Notes: generated from the letters alone by a model not told the origin. Counted from the stretch's first letter, positions 33,641-42,324 are shown. The stretch is 59,228 bases of DNA from SIG435 sp045530725 (GCA_045530725.1 JAZSCT010000005.1:1-59228), one strand, 5' to 3'. Numbers and translations are program-made.

Positions 33641-34540
33641 ATGATTAAAGTCAAAGATGTAACCAAGTGTTTCGGCGACTTCAAAGTCCTTGATAATCTT
33701 AATATGAACGTGAAAAAAGGTTCCATTTATGGACTCATCGGACCTAACGGAGCCGGAAAAACAACAATTATCAATCATATCACAGGGGTGCTTAAACAAA
33801 ACGACGGAGAGATACTTATTGATGACAAAAAGATATTTGATAACGCCAATGCTAAGTACAAAGTGATAAATATTTCTGATGAGTGGTTTTATTTCGGTAC
33901 ATACAGAATAAAGGATATGGCAAAATTCTATTCTGATATTTATCCAGATTTTTCCTATGAAAGATACAGAACTATCTCGGAAGTGTTTAAGATAGATGAA
34001 AAAACTCAGATCAAAAATCTTTCGAAGGGTATGAAAAAACAAGTGGCATTCTGGCTCTCACTTTCTGCAATGCCTGATGTTCTTATTCTTGACGAACCAC
34101 TTGACGGACTTGATCCTGTTATGAGAAAACAAACTCTAAATCTTGTTATACAGGATGTATCCGAAAGAGATCTTACAGTTCTTGTTTCTTCACATAACTT
34201 AAGAGAACTTGAAGATATATGTGACCATGTAGGTATAATACACAAAGGGAAAATGATTGTAGAAAAGCCTCTTGATGATATAAAAGGCGGCATAAGAAAA
34301 TATCAACTTGTGTTTAAAGATGACAAGTCTGAAGAACTTACAAACAATCATTTTGTGCTTAATGTTTCTCACATAGGCTCTGTATATACTGTAATAATCA
34401 AAGGAGAAGAGGAAGAAACAGATAAGTTTATGGCATCTCTCTCCCCTTCTCTTTGTGAAAAAATCAGTCTTACACTTGAAGAAGTATTTATTTATGAGTT
34501 AGGAGGTTTAGGATATGACTTCAAAAACATCATTATTTAA
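33641..34540 (+). CDS. ABC transporter ATP-binding protein (YtrB type)
   Basis: 299 residues. Walker A GPNGAGKTT near residues 35-43, signature LSKGMKKQVAFWLSLS, Walker B VLILDEPLDGLDP and H-loop VLVSSHNLRELEDI. A C-terminal extension of about 80 residues is usual for ABC-2 exporters. It overlaps the permease gene by 26 bases, so the two are translated together. Substrate unknown; an export or membrane-protection role is inferred from the YtrA-type regulator. Confidence 0.92.
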   Translation: MIKVKDVTKCFGDFKVLDNLNMNVKKGSIYGLIGPNGAGKTTIINHITGVLKQNDGEILIDDKKIFDNANAKYKVINISDEWFYFGTYRIKDMAKFYSDIYPDFSYERYRTISEVFKIDEKTQIKNLSKGMKKQVAFWLSLSAMPDVLILDEPLDGLDPVMRKQTLNLVIQDVSERDLTVLVSSHNLRELEDICDHVGIIHKGKMIVEKPLDDIKGGIRKYQLVFKDDKSEELTNNHFVLNVSHIGSVYTVIIKGEEEETDKFMASLSPSLCEKISLTLEEVFIYELGGLGYDFKNIII

Positions 34541-36560
34541 CAAAGGAATATTCAATTCCACAATCAAGAGATTTTTGTGGGGATCGATACTGTATTTTGC
34601 AATACTCTTTATATCAACCACTCTCCCCTTCCTGATCGAAAACCCAAGTCATATCCTGAGATTACATACAAACAAAGGGTGGTATCTTTTTGATTATGGA
34701 ATGAGTACATTTTCTGTAGTAATATCATCAATAGTGCCATATGTGGCTTCACTTCTTGTGTTCAGATTTATTCATTCAAAAAAGCAGTCCATATTTCTGC
34801 ATTCGCTTCCATTAAACAGAAGTACAATTTTTTGTTCTGCATCACTCGGGGCTTTTGCACTTATGATAATACCTGTGATAGTTAACAGTCTTATACTGTT
34901 TGTAATGAGTTTTACCAATTATTCACTTGTGATTTCACCTGTGTCAGTTCTGATATGGATTATTATAAATATACTCTCGCAGATAATTATGTACTCTATA
35001 GCGGCGTTTTGCTGTCAACTGACGGGTAATTCCTTTGGTGCAGTAGTGATATATCTGATTTTTCATCTTGTTCCTCTCATTGTTACTGCCACAACAGACA
35101 CCATTTTGCAAAACATTCTTAACGGTTACAGAGGAAACAATGTACTTGCAGCACTTATAGCGGAAACAAACCCCTTTTCATATCTTGTAGAAGTAACAAA
35201 TGCGATTACAAATTTGTATGCAAAAAATGAAACTGTAATCTATGAAACATCTGTATTTTCGTACATATGGATATATCTTGTTGCAGCTGTTATACTGCTA
35301 ATTGCGGCATTTCTTCTCTACAAAAAAAGAAATCTCGAAAATGTGGAGGAAGTTGCGGGATTTAAGGTTTTGAATCCTGTACTTAAATATGCATTGACAG
35401 CATCTGTTGCTTTTGTAACAAGTGCGGCTGCAATAGAATTTTCATACAATTCTCCCGTTGCATTTATAATCACATTTTTGCTTACAACATCAGTTACATA
35501 CTTCATATCTGAAATGGTATTGAAAAAATCATTGAAAGTCTTTGGTTCATATAAAGGATACATCGGGTTTGTGGCAGTTGTAGCCGTTCTGGCTATAACT
35601 ACAAATATCACAAACGGTTTCGGATACGAAAGAAGAATTCCCGAAAAAGACAATATAAAAAGTGTATCTGTTTCGGGATATAACGGATACGATCAGAATG
35701 CAACCGTAGAAAACAATGACGTTATAGAATATGCCCTGAATTTGCACAAAAATCAGATGAATAAGCCTATACTCAGACCTGATTTTGACAGAGCGTATTC
35801 GACTTTGAATATCGTCTATAAACTTAAAAATGACAAAGAATTCAGGAGAAGTTACAGGGTAGATAGTTCAGTTATGGACGACATTATAGATAACCTATAC
35901 AAATACGAAGAGTATGTAAGAAAATATGACAGTTTCTATTCAAGAGGAGATTCAGAAATAACCGGAATGCAACTTAACGACGATGCACACTCAAGAGAAT
36001 TTGCTATAGATCAGGATCAGATAAATGGACTTTATAATGCTCTTGAAAAGGATATCCTCAGTCTTGGATACAAGGAAATGTACTGCATACAGAATGAATA
36101 TACTCTAAGTATCGCAATGAGTTATATTGTAGAACCTGAATCGATGAATAATACACCGACTCACTCTTACAGAGGCTACAGATCAAGTATAGATGAATAC
36201 AGCAGAATTCAGTCAATAAGAATTACACCTAAGTTTAAAAATACATTTAATTGGCTTGAAAGCGAAGGTTATCTGACTTTGGTAAATATACCGAATAACG
36301 GTAAGTTGTATTTAAGAAAAGGCGGATACAGTTATATTGACGGAGTAGAACTTCAACCCGACACTATAAAGATCACAGATGAACAGGACACAAAAGAAAT
36401 ACTTGATTTCATACAGAAAAATCCAACAAAGAATACCGATTCTTATGATATTTATACAGTATATTACAACCCTAATCCATCTGTAACATCAAGTGTACGT
36501 GAACTATGTGAAGTAGATAGTAATATGATGCCTGAAAACTTCAAAAAATATATCAGATAG
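34515..36560 (+). CDS. Large ABC-2-type permease with an extracytoplasmic C-terminal domain
   Basis: 681 residues. About nine membrane helices lie within residues 20-375, including FRFIHSKKQSIFLHSLPLNR, the cytoplasmic coupling loop of YtrC/YtrD-like permeases. The last 300 residues are polar and predicted outside the cell (from about ITNGFGYERRIPEKD onward), with tyrosine-rich strands and no cysteine pairs obvious. This extra domain is much larger than in typical ABC-2 permeases. Part of it may be the domain catalogued as DUF6449, but I am not certain. The start at 34515 lies inside the ATPase gene. Confidence 0.78.
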   Translation: MTSKTSLFNKGIFNSTIKRFLWGSILYFAILFISTTLPFLIENPSHILRLHTNKGWYLFDYGMSTFSVVISSIVPYVASLLVFRFIHSKKQSIFLHSLPLNRSTIFCSASLGAFALMIIPVIVNSLILFVMSFTNYSLVISPVSVLIWIIINILSQIIMYSIAAFCCQLTGNSFGAVVIYLIFHLVPLIVTATTDTILQNILNGYRGNNVLAALIAETNPFSYLVEVTNAITNLYAKNETVIYETSVFSYIWIYLVAAVILLIAAFLLYKKRNLENVEEVAGFKVLNPVLKYALTASVAFVTSAAAIEFSYNSPVAFIITFLLTTSVTYFISEMVLKKSLKVFGSYKGYIGFVAVVAVLAITTNITNGFGYERRIPEKDNIKSVSVSGYNGYDQNATVENNDVIEYALNLHKNQMNKPILRPDFDRAYSTLNIVYKLKNDKEFRRSYRVDSSVMDDIIDNLYKYEEYVRKYDSFYSRGDSEITGMQLNDDAHSREFAIDQDQINGLYNALEKDILSLGYKEMYCIQNEYTLSIAMSYIVEPESMNNTPTHSYRGYRSSIDEYSRIQSIRITPKFKNTFNWLESEGYLTLVNIPNNGKLYLRKGGYSYIDGVELQPDTIKITDEQDTKEILDFIQKNPTKNTDSYDIYTVYYNPNPSVTSSVRELCEVDSNMMPENFKKYIR

Positions 36561-36563
36561 CAT

Positions 36564-36596
36564 AAAAAGAGGCTGTGAATTCACAGCCTCTTTTTG
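36564..36596. terminator. Bidirectional intrinsic terminator
   Basis: A near-perfect palindrome centred on GAATTC (36577-36582) with arms AAAAAGAGGCTGTGA and TCACAGCCTCTTTTT. It serves the ABC operon (+) and the tcdA run (-). Confidence 0.9.
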
Positions 36597-36603
36597 AATA
36601 CTA

Positions 36604-37314
36604 TTAATAATTAACTATGTCTTTTATTACTTCTCCAGCTATTATAAGCCCTGCAACTGATGGTACAAAAGAAATACTTGAAGGCGTATGTCTTCTGCCG
36701 GGAACCGACTCTTCGTTACATGATGATTGAATTGGTTTTTCTTTGGAATAAAGAACCTTAAGACTATCAATATTTCTTTTTTTCAGTTCATACCTCATCA
36801 CTTTTGCAAGAGGACATACAGATGTTTTGTATATATCGTCTATTTCAAACATTGTGGGATCAAGTTTATTTCCCGTGCCCATACTGCTTATAACAGGAAC
36901 ATTATTTTCTTTCGCCTTAACTATGATTTCTATTTTTCCTGTAACGGTATCAATGGCATCTACAATATAATCAAATTCATAAAAATCAAATTTATGTGAA
37001 GTATCAGGCATAAAGAATTCTTTTTTTGTTATAATCTGAGCATCAGGGTTTATGGAAAGAAGTCTTTCTTTTGCCACATCTACTTTGTCTCTGCCGATAG
37101 TATCGGCAGTTGCAATTATCTGTCTGTTGATATTGGATGGAGATACTGTGTCGTTGTCAACGATGGTAAGTTTACCTACACCACTTCTTATGAGTGCTTC
37201 ACAAACATAGCCCCCTACTCCGCCAATACCAAAAACTGCCACATGAGAATTATTCAATCTTAAAAAGTTATCTTCTCCTATGAGACTTATTGTTCTTGAA
37301 AAATATTCATTCAT
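36604..37314 (-). CDS. tcdA: tRNA threonylcarbamoyladenosine dehydratase (TcdA/YgdL, ThiF family)
   Basis: 236 residues, E1-like ThiF/MoeB fold. Nucleotide loop AVFGIGGVGGYVCEALIRSG at about 28-47, NRQIIA, and the TcdA pattern CNEESVPGRRHTPSSISFVPSVAGL near the C-terminus. TcdA uses ATP to cyclise t6A37 in tRNA into ct6A. No ThiS/MoaD or ubiquitin-like partner and no CxxC zinc pairs, which separates it from ThiF and MoeB. It lies 14 bases after the nucleotidyltransferase gene. Confidence 0.88.
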   Translation of the reverse strand: MNEYFSRTISLIGEDNFLRLNNSHVAVFGIGGVGGYVCEALIRSGVGKLTIVDNDTVSPSNINRQIIATADTIGRDKVDVAKERLLSINPDAQIITKKEFFMPDTSHKFDFYEFDYIVDAIDTVTGKIEIIVKAKENNVPVISSMGTGNKLDPTMFEIDDIYKTSVCPLAKVMRYELKKRNIDSLKVLYSKEKPIQSSCNEESVPGRRHTPSSISFVPSVAGLIIAGEVIKDIVNY

Positions 37315-37328
37315 AACTGCACCTTAAA

Positions 37329-38237
37329 TTAAAATTTGTACGTACCCTTATTCGCAAGATTAAGAAGTTCTTCAGAAACCGATTCTTTGTCTTCTTTGTA
37401 TGTAATACCGAACCATTTGTCATTTGTTTTAAGGACTTTTATGTCCGCAATATTATTCTTAAGCATATTATCCACTATTATCGGAAGTAAAAACTCTTTA
37501 GATAAATCAGACGAATATTTACTTAAGAATTTAACAAAATCTCCTTCGAGATAATCTATAAATGAAGGGAAAAACCCCCACATATTCATAGATGCAAAGG
37601 CATCGTCAGGGATTTTTGTATATTGGTCATTTTCGTCCTTTGAATAGATACCACCATTATATTTAACAATATTTTTTGTTTCATTTATGCCTGTAAGATT
37701 CATATTTTCATCCATCAGGCAAATACCCCTTGTTACACCGCCGTTGTCGCTCAATGTATTCTTGAGCATAAATCCTGCAAGACAAATATCATGAGTTCCG
37801 TCATAAGAAGTATCTTTTTCATTTACAAGAAAAGTGTGAAGTTTCTCAAATGCCTCTCTTCCATAATAATCATCCGCATTAATAACTGCGAAAGGCTCAT
37901 TTACCACACCTTTGCAGCATAGAATAGCATGTCCTGTTCCCCAGGGCTTTATTCTGTCATAAGGCTTAGTAAAGCCATCGGGAAGATTGTCACTTTCCTG
38001 AAAAACATAATCTACTTCACAGAGTTTTTCTATACGATTACCGATTATTTCCCTGAAGGGTTCTTCGATATCTTTTCTGATAATAAATACTATTTTGTCA
38101 AAACCTGCCTTCAAAGCATCGTATATGGAATAATCCATAATTATTTCGCCATTGGGACCTACTTTTTCAAGTTGCTTTATTCCCCCGCCGAATCTTGATC
38201 CTATTCCTGCCGCCATAATAACCAGTGTAGTTTTCAT
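37329..38237 (-). CDS. Nucleotidyltransferase family protein (sugar-phosphate NTP transferase)
   Basis: 302 residues, GT-A-like NTP-transferase fold. The opening MAAGIGSRFGGGIKQLEKVG is the nucleotide-binding signature with the catalytic Arg and Lys, and GTGHAILCCKG and VINADDYYG carry the metal-binding Asp. It should activate a sugar-1-phosphate or related phospho-compound with an NTP. It does not clearly fall in RfbA, GalU or GlgC, and no adjacent sugar pathway reveals the substrate. SD GGTGGTG before ATG 38237, with its own promoter. Confidence 0.82.
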   Translation of the reverse strand: MKTTLVIMAAGIGSRFGGGIKQLEKVGPNGEIIMDYSIYDALKAGFDKIVFIIRKDIEEPFREIIGNRIEKLCEVDYVFQESDNLPDGFTKPYDRIKPWGTGHAILCCKGVVNEPFAVINADDYYGREAFEKLHTFLVNEKDTSYDGTHDICLAGFMLKNTLSDNGGVTRGICLMDENMNLTGINETKNIVKYNGGIYSKDENDQYTKIPDDAFASMNMWGFFPSFIDYLEGDFVKFLSKYSSDLSKEFLLPIIVDNMLKNNIADIKVLKTNDKWFGITYKEDKESVSEELLNLANKGTYKF

Positions 38238-38272
38238 AATGTCACCACCAATTAGTGTATATTTTCTTTGTA

Positions 38273-38301
38273 ATTATACCACGAATATAATCATAAGTCA
38301 A
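38273..38301 (-). promoter_or_regulatory. Sigma-A promoter of the nucleotidyltransferase-tcdA pair
   Basis: -35 TTGACT (38301-38296), 17-base spacer, -10 TATAAT (38278-38273). The -35 immediately follows the upstream terminator stem. Confidence 0.82.
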
Positions 38302-38302
38302 A

Positions 38303-38338
38303 TAATAAGACAGCACAAAACTAAGTTTCGCACTGTCT
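38303..38338 (-). terminator. Probable intrinsic terminator of the ECF sigma operon
   Basis: On the minus strand AGACAGTGCGAAA (38338-38326) pairs with TTTTGTGCTGTCT (38320-38308) using several G-U pairs, followed by TATTATTTGA. The tail is only moderately T-rich. Confidence 0.65.
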
Positions 38339-38348
38339 CAAAAAACTA

Positions 38349-39302
38349 CTATGCTATAGATGAAATTATGTCTATGAATTCTGCTTCAGAAATAAGATTT
38401 GCGAACAATTTATAAACATAATTACCTTTTACAAAATATCCGCCATACACATTGTCATCAGAAAAAAGAACAACATCATTATCCGATATTATGTTTTTTA
38501 ATATATCATCATTATTCAGATGCTCATCAAAAGTCTTTCTGTCAGGTGAAATAGTGACTGTAAGGCTTCTTCCATTATTTCCGTTATAAGTGAATACACA
38601 ATCTTTTAAAGAAGATAAATCTGTATTTTCGGTATCTGTTTGTGTAAAGTCATCAGGAAGAGCAATATAATCGGTGAAATTATATCCGATTGAGCTGAAA
38701 TATTCATCCTGTATATTCTGATAAGTTTTTTCTTTTTTTGGCGAAGCGGCGGCTGATGATCCGCCCCCTGAAGCCCTTTCAGTATTATATTCTTTCATCA
38801 TCACGGTGTTCTTTGAACCGACGGAAAATAATGAAAAATCGTTAAATAAAAGTTTCTGATTGAAACTGTCGTTAAGCATCTCCGTTTGACTTATGCTCTC
38901 TTCAGATACATCAGATGTATAATCGGATGTGCCATATGTCTCAACCGATATGTCAACGTCATTATCTGTTGATCTGATTTTTGATTTATCTATTGAATCA
39001 TTTATTGCCACATTATCTGTGTTATTGTCTGATGCGCCTGTTTTTTCGTCGATGGTATTTTGTATGACTTTTGTTTCAGTTACAATGTCGTCTGTTTTTG
39101 GAAGAAATACTGTATTGTAAACATAAACCGAAGTCACTACAAGCAATGCGGCAGCGCAAATTGACAACATACCTGTAAATTTTGTCATATGTATTTTTTC
39201 CTTTTGCGTTGATGAAAGGATTTTTGAAAACATTCTGTCTTTCTGTTCCTTAGTCGGACTGACTGAATCAAACACGCTTCTAAGTTTATTGTCAATCATC
39301 AT
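38349..39302 (-). CDS. Membrane-anchored partner of the ECF sigma factor (putative anti-sigma)
   Basis: 317 residues from ATG 39302, with AAGGTGG as ribosome site and overlapping the sigma gene end. A short cytoplasmic N-terminus (DSVSPTKEQKDRMFSKIL) precedes one membrane helix near residues 42-67. A long Ser/Asp/Thr-rich outside linker follows with a compact C-terminal domain (DYIALPDDF..., TVTISPDRKTFDEHL, VYGGYFVKGNYVYKLFANLIS). The layout fits an anti-sigma factor that senses outside the cell, but there is no recognisable ZAS zinc motif, so the role rests mainly on the overlap with the sigma gene. Confidence 0.7.
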   Translation of the reverse strand: MMIDNKLRSVFDSVSPTKEQKDRMFSKILSSTQKEKIHMTKFTGMLSICAAALLVVTSVYVYNTVFLPKTDDIVTETKVIQNTIDEKTGASDNNTDNVAINDSIDKSKIRSTDNDVDISVETYGTSDYTSDVSEESISQTEMLNDSFNQKLLFNDFSLFSVGSKNTVMMKEYNTERASGGGSSAAASPKKEKTYQNIQDEYFSSIGYNFTDYIALPDDFTQTDTENTDLSSLKDCVFTYNGNNGRSLTVTISPDRKTFDEHLNNDDILKNIISDNDVVLFSDDNVYGGYFVKGNYVYKLFANLISEAEFIDIISSIA

Positions 39303-39792
39303 ATTCACCACCTTTTAACATGATTTTAAGTTTGTCTCTTCCTGTTTTTAGTTGTCCTCTCAGAGTGGATGGATTCACTTTGAGAATGGCAGAAATTTCA
39401 TCTGTTGAATATCCTTCGTAATAATAAAGATAAATAGGCAACTTAAACTTATCGGGTAGGCTGAGCACCATTTTCAAAGTGGTATCGTCATTGTATTTAT
39501 CTTCACAGGATAAATCTGAAATCGAATCAACTGATACTTTTTTACTCCTCCACCAATGTTTGAGAAGGTTTTTTGCCTCGTTTTTTGCACACAAAATAAG
39601 CCATGCTTTTATATGTTCGTCGCTTTCAAATCTGTTGTCGGATTTCATCAGTTTGATGAAAACGTTCTGGACAACATCTTCTGCTTCCTGCTGATTTTTC
39701 AAAAGCATATAGCATACTCTGTATATTGTATCTACATATTTTTCGTATATACGGTTTATTTCATTTTCGTCACGAAAAGATGCACCTGACAC
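39292..39792 (-). CDS. ECF-type RNA polymerase sigma factor
   Basis: 166 residues from GTG 39792, where GGAGGT lies 7 bases upstream; an in-frame TTG at 39828 lacks a site. Region 2 is IYEKYVDTIYRVCYMLLKN and AEDVVQNVFIKLMKS, and region 4 is LSLPDKFKLPIYLYYYEGYSTDEISAILKVNPSTLRGQLKTGRDKL with a clear helix-turn-helix (split over residues 100-150). No region 1 or 3. Its target promoters are unknown. It overlaps the putative anti-sigma gene, the usual pairing. Confidence 0.92.
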   Translation of the reverse strand: MSGASFRDENEINRIYEKYVDTIYRVCYMLLKNQQEAEDVVQNVFIKLMKSDNRFESDEHIKAWLILCAKNEAKNLLKHWWRSKKVSVDSISDLSCEDKYNDDTTLKMVLSLPDKFKLPIYLYYYEGYSTDEISAILKVNPSTLRGQLKTGRDKLKIMLKGGEYDD

Positions 39793-39874
39793 CTCATCCA
39801 CCTCCGATGCCAACCATTTATTATACAATCACATAATAAAAAATGTTTGATATTTTTTGTTATTTTATACGATT

Positions 39875-39902
39875 ATTATAGCAAAACCACATTAAAAGTC
39901 AA
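39875..39902 (-). promoter_or_regulatory. Sigma-A promoter of the ECF sigma operon
   Basis: -35 TTGACT (39902-39897), 16-base spacer, -10 TATAAT (39880-39875). No separate ECF-type promoter was recognised. Confidence 0.75.
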
Positions 39903-39973
39903 TTTTTCTTATTATTCGGTCAATTTTACCAATAAAGTATCAGAATATACCCTTAAATTTTATCAAAAGTTTG

Positions 39974-40002
39974 TTGACTTTGTCTTTTGGCTATGTTAAA
40001 AT
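39974..40002 (+). promoter_or_regulatory. Sigma-A promoter of the purine operon
   Basis: -35 TTGACT (39974-39979), 17-base spacer, -10 TAAAAT (39997-40002). Transcription should start near 40009, just before the riboswitch. The 369 bases between the ECF and purE starts hold this promoter, the divergent ECF promoter and the riboswitch. Confidence 0.85.
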
Positions 40003-40014
40003 AATTGATGTAGA

Positions 40015-40130
40015 AAATTTATCTGTAACTGACGGGTTTACGCGGAGCACCGCGAAGAAGCAGATAAAAAATCAAGCCGACCGTCTGGGCATATCTATCT
40101 CTTCTTTGGATAGGTGTGCCCTTGTGTTTT
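40015..40130 (+). ncRNA. ZTP (pfl) riboswitch with overlapping terminator
   Basis: P1 stem TTTATCTG (40018-40025) with CAGATAAA (40061-40068). An inner CGCGG/CCGCG hairpin closes AGCA (40041-40054). The 3' conserved block GCCGACCGTCTGGGCA (40076-40091) provides the pseudoknot: GACGG (40031-40035) with CCGTC (40081-40085). This is the ZTP/pfl aptamer layout. The last bases GGGCA also start a terminator stem (40087-40099 with 40109-40121, then TTGTGTTTT), so the aptamer and terminator exclude each other. ZTP binding should switch purE and the following genes on when 10-formyl-folate is low. Structure is seen; ligand and sign are from the known class. Confidence 0.87.
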
Positions 40131-40161
40131 ATTACGGCAAAGAATTCAGGAGGTTTATGCA

Positions 40162-40656
40162 ATGAAAAAAGTAGCAATTATTATGGGATCGGACAGCGAT
40201 TTGCCTGTATTGGAAAAATCAATCCAGACACTAAAGGATTTTGGTGTGCCTTATGAGGTACATGTTTTTTCGGCACACAGAACTCCCGTTGAAGCCAAGG
40301 AGTTTTCCGAAAATGCAAGAAAGAACGGTTTCGGCGTGATTATAGCCGCAGCAGGAATGGCAGCCCATCTTGCAGGTGCCATTGCGGCAAATACTACCCT
40401 GCCTGTTATAGGTATTCCAATTAAATCAACTACATTAGACGGTATTGACGCTTTGTTGTCAACTGTTCAGATGCCTTCGGGTATTCCTGTTAGTACAGTT
40501 GCCATTAACGGTGCAGTTAATGCCGCCTTGTTGTCTATCGAAATGATGGCAATCTATGACGAAGACCTTGAGAAAAAACTCAATGAATTCAGAATGGCAA
40601 ATTATGAAAAGGTTCTTTCAAAGAACAAAGAAGTAGAAAACAAATATAATGTTTAA
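40162..40656 (+). CDS. purE: 5-(carboxyamino)imidazole ribonucleotide mutase (class I PurE)
   Basis: 164 residues from ATG 40162 (CAGGAGG upstream); a reading from 40114 would begin inside the riboswitch terminator. MGSDSDLPVLEK and FSAHRTPVEA contain the class I active-site Ser and His; AAAGMAAHLAGAIA and PSGIPVSTVAI also match class I. It interconverts N5-CAIR and CAIR. Class I PurE normally depends on PurK, which is not in this window. First gene of the purine cluster under the ZTP riboswitch. Confidence 0.95.
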   Translation: MKKVAIIMGSDSDLPVLEKSIQTLKDFGVPYEVHVFSAHRTPVEAKEFSENARKNGFGVIIAAAGMAAHLAGAIAANTTLPVIGIPIKSTTLDGIDALLSTVQMPSGIPVSTVAINGAVNAALLSIEMMAIYDEDLEKKLNEFRMANYEKVLSKNKEVENKYNV

Positions 40657-40682
40657 ATAAAATCTATCAGGAGGATAACTAA

Positions 40683-41720
40683 ATGAAAAGTTTCAGCGAA
40701 AGTTACAAAGAAGCAGGTGTTGACATTACTGCCGGCTACAAAGCAGTAGAACTGATGAAAGAACACATCAAAAGAACAATGTTTGGCAAAAACACATCTG
40801 ATATCGGTGGTTTTGGCGGATTGTTTGAACTTGATATGACAGGAATCACAAAGCCTGTATTGGTTAGCGGAACCGATGGCGTAGGTACAAAACTCAAACT
40901 TGCTTTCCTTATGGACAAGCACAATACCGTCGGCATCGACTGTGTTGCTATGTGTGTCAATGACATCATCTGCTGTGGTGCAAAACCACTCTTTTTCCTT
41001 GACTACATAGCATGCGGAAAAAATGTCCCTGAAAAAATTGCAGACATTGTTTCAGGTATTGCTGAAGGCTGTGTACAGTCAGGATGTTCTCTTATAGGCG
41101 GAGAAACAGCAGAAATGCCCGGTTTCTACCCTGTTGACGAATATGACCTTGCAGGATTCTCTGTAGGTGTTGTAGATAAAGACAAAGTCCTTAACAACAA
41201 AACTGTTACCGAAGGCGATGTAATAATCGCTCTCCCATCATCAGGCGTACATTCAAACGGTTTTTCTCTTGTAAGAAAAGTATTTGATATAGAAAATGCC
41301 GACCTTAAGACTCCACGTGAAGAACTTAACGGCAAATCCCTTGGCGAAGCACTCCTTGCTCCTACAAAGATATATGTTAAACCAATGGTAAAACTCTTTG
41401 AAGAAGTTACTGTTAAAGCAGTATCTCACATTACAGGCGGCGGATTCTACGAAAACATTCCGAGAAGTATCCCTGAAGGCTTTGGTGCAAAGATTCAGAA
41501 AGATGCTATTAAGACACTTCCTATTTTCGACCTTATCGCAAAGACAGGAAACATCTCTGAGAGAGATATGTTCAACACATTCAATATGGGTGTTGGTATG
41601 AGCATAGTTGTTGCAAAAGAAGATGCAGATAAAGCACTTGAAGTTCTTAAAGCAAATGGCGAAGATGCATACATCATGGGCGAAATCATCAAATCCGACG
41701 AAAGTGTGGTTATATGCTAA
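40683..41720 (+). CDS. purM: Phosphoribosylformylglycinamidine cyclo-ligase (AIR synthetase)
   Basis: 345 residues, the usual length. LVSGTDGVGTKLKLAF is the ATP-binding loop, CVNDIICCGAKPLFFLDY and LIGGETAEMPGFY are family hallmarks, and VSHITGGGFYENIPR comes late. Two-domain PurM fold dimer that closes FGAM to AIR with ATP. SD AGGAGG 7 bases before the ATG; overlaps purN by 7 bases. Confidence 0.97.
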   Translation: MKSFSESYKEAGVDITAGYKAVELMKEHIKRTMFGKNTSDIGGFGGLFELDMTGITKPVLVSGTDGVGTKLKLAFLMDKHNTVGIDCVAMCVNDIICCGAKPLFFLDYIACGKNVPEKIADIVSGIAEGCVQSGCSLIGGETAEMPGFYPVDEYDLAGFSVGVVDKDKVLNNKTVTEGDVIIALPSSGVHSNGFSLVRKVFDIENADLKTPREELNGKSLGEALLAPTKIYVKPMVKLFEEVTVKAVSHITGGGFYENIPRSIPEGFGAKIQKDAIKTLPIFDLIAKTGNISERDMFNTFNMGVGMSIVVAKEDADKALEVLKANGEDAYIMGEIIKSDESVVIC

Positions 41721-42322
41721 AAGCAAAAATTGCGGTTCTTGTTTCAGGCGGAGGAACAAACCTTCAGGCTCTGATAGATGCTCAGAATTCAGGAATTATC
41801 ACATCAGGAGAAATATCTCTTGTAATTTCAAGTTCTCCTAAGGCCTATGCAATCGAGAGAGCAAAAAACAACGGCATAGAATATGCAGTTGTTTCTAAAA
41901 AGGAACTCGGCAGTCAGGAAGCATTCGAAAATAAAATCATTTCTCTTATTGAAGAAAAAGAAATCGATATTATTGTTCTGGCAGGATTTATGTGTATTCT
42001 TTCAAAGAATTTCACAGACAAATATCCTGAAAGAATCCTCAATGTACATCCTTCTCTTATCCCGTCTTTTTGCGGCGAAGGATTCTACGGACTCCACGTC
42101 CACGAAAAAGCCCTTGAATACGGTGTAAAAGTTACAGGTGCTACAGTTCACTTTGTAAACGAAATCCCCGATGGTGGTAAAATCATCATGCAAAAAGCAG
42201 TAGAAATCGAAGAAGATGATACCCCTGAAACATTGCAAAAAAGAGTAATGGAGAATGCAGAATGGTTAATTCTCCCCCGCTCTGTGGAACTTGTATCACA
42301 AAGATATACGAAAGGAAAATAA
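41714..42322 (+). CDS. purN: Phosphoribosylglycinamide formyltransferase
   Basis: 202 residues. VSGGGTNLQALIDA binds phosphate, IVLAGFMCILS and ILNVHPSLIPSF carry the catalytic Asn and His, and HFVNEIPDGGKIIMQ carries the catalytic Asp. It formylates GAR with 10-formyl-tetrahydrofolate, linking this operon to fhs and glyA. Starts inside the end of purM. Confidence 0.97.
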   Translation: MLKAKIAVLVSGGGTNLQALIDAQNSGIITSGEISLVISSSPKAYAIERAKNNGIEYAVVSKKELGSQEAFENKIISLIEEKEIDIIVLAGFMCILSKNFTDKYPERILNVHPSLIPSFCGEGFYGLHVHEKALEYGVKVTGATVHFVNEIPDGGKIIMQKAVEIEEDDTPETLQKRVMENAEWLILPRSVELVSQRYTKGK

Positions 42323-42324
42323 AA

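Noticed and set aside
40015..40130. Purine (guanine) or tetrahydrofolate riboswitch upstream of purE
   Set aside because: The conserved loops of those classes are missing, while the CCGTCTGGGCA block and GACGG pseudoknot fit the ZTP class.
39971..40161. Small plus-strand open frames between the ECF promoter and purE
   Set aside because: They coincide with the riboswitch, whose structure explains the sequence.
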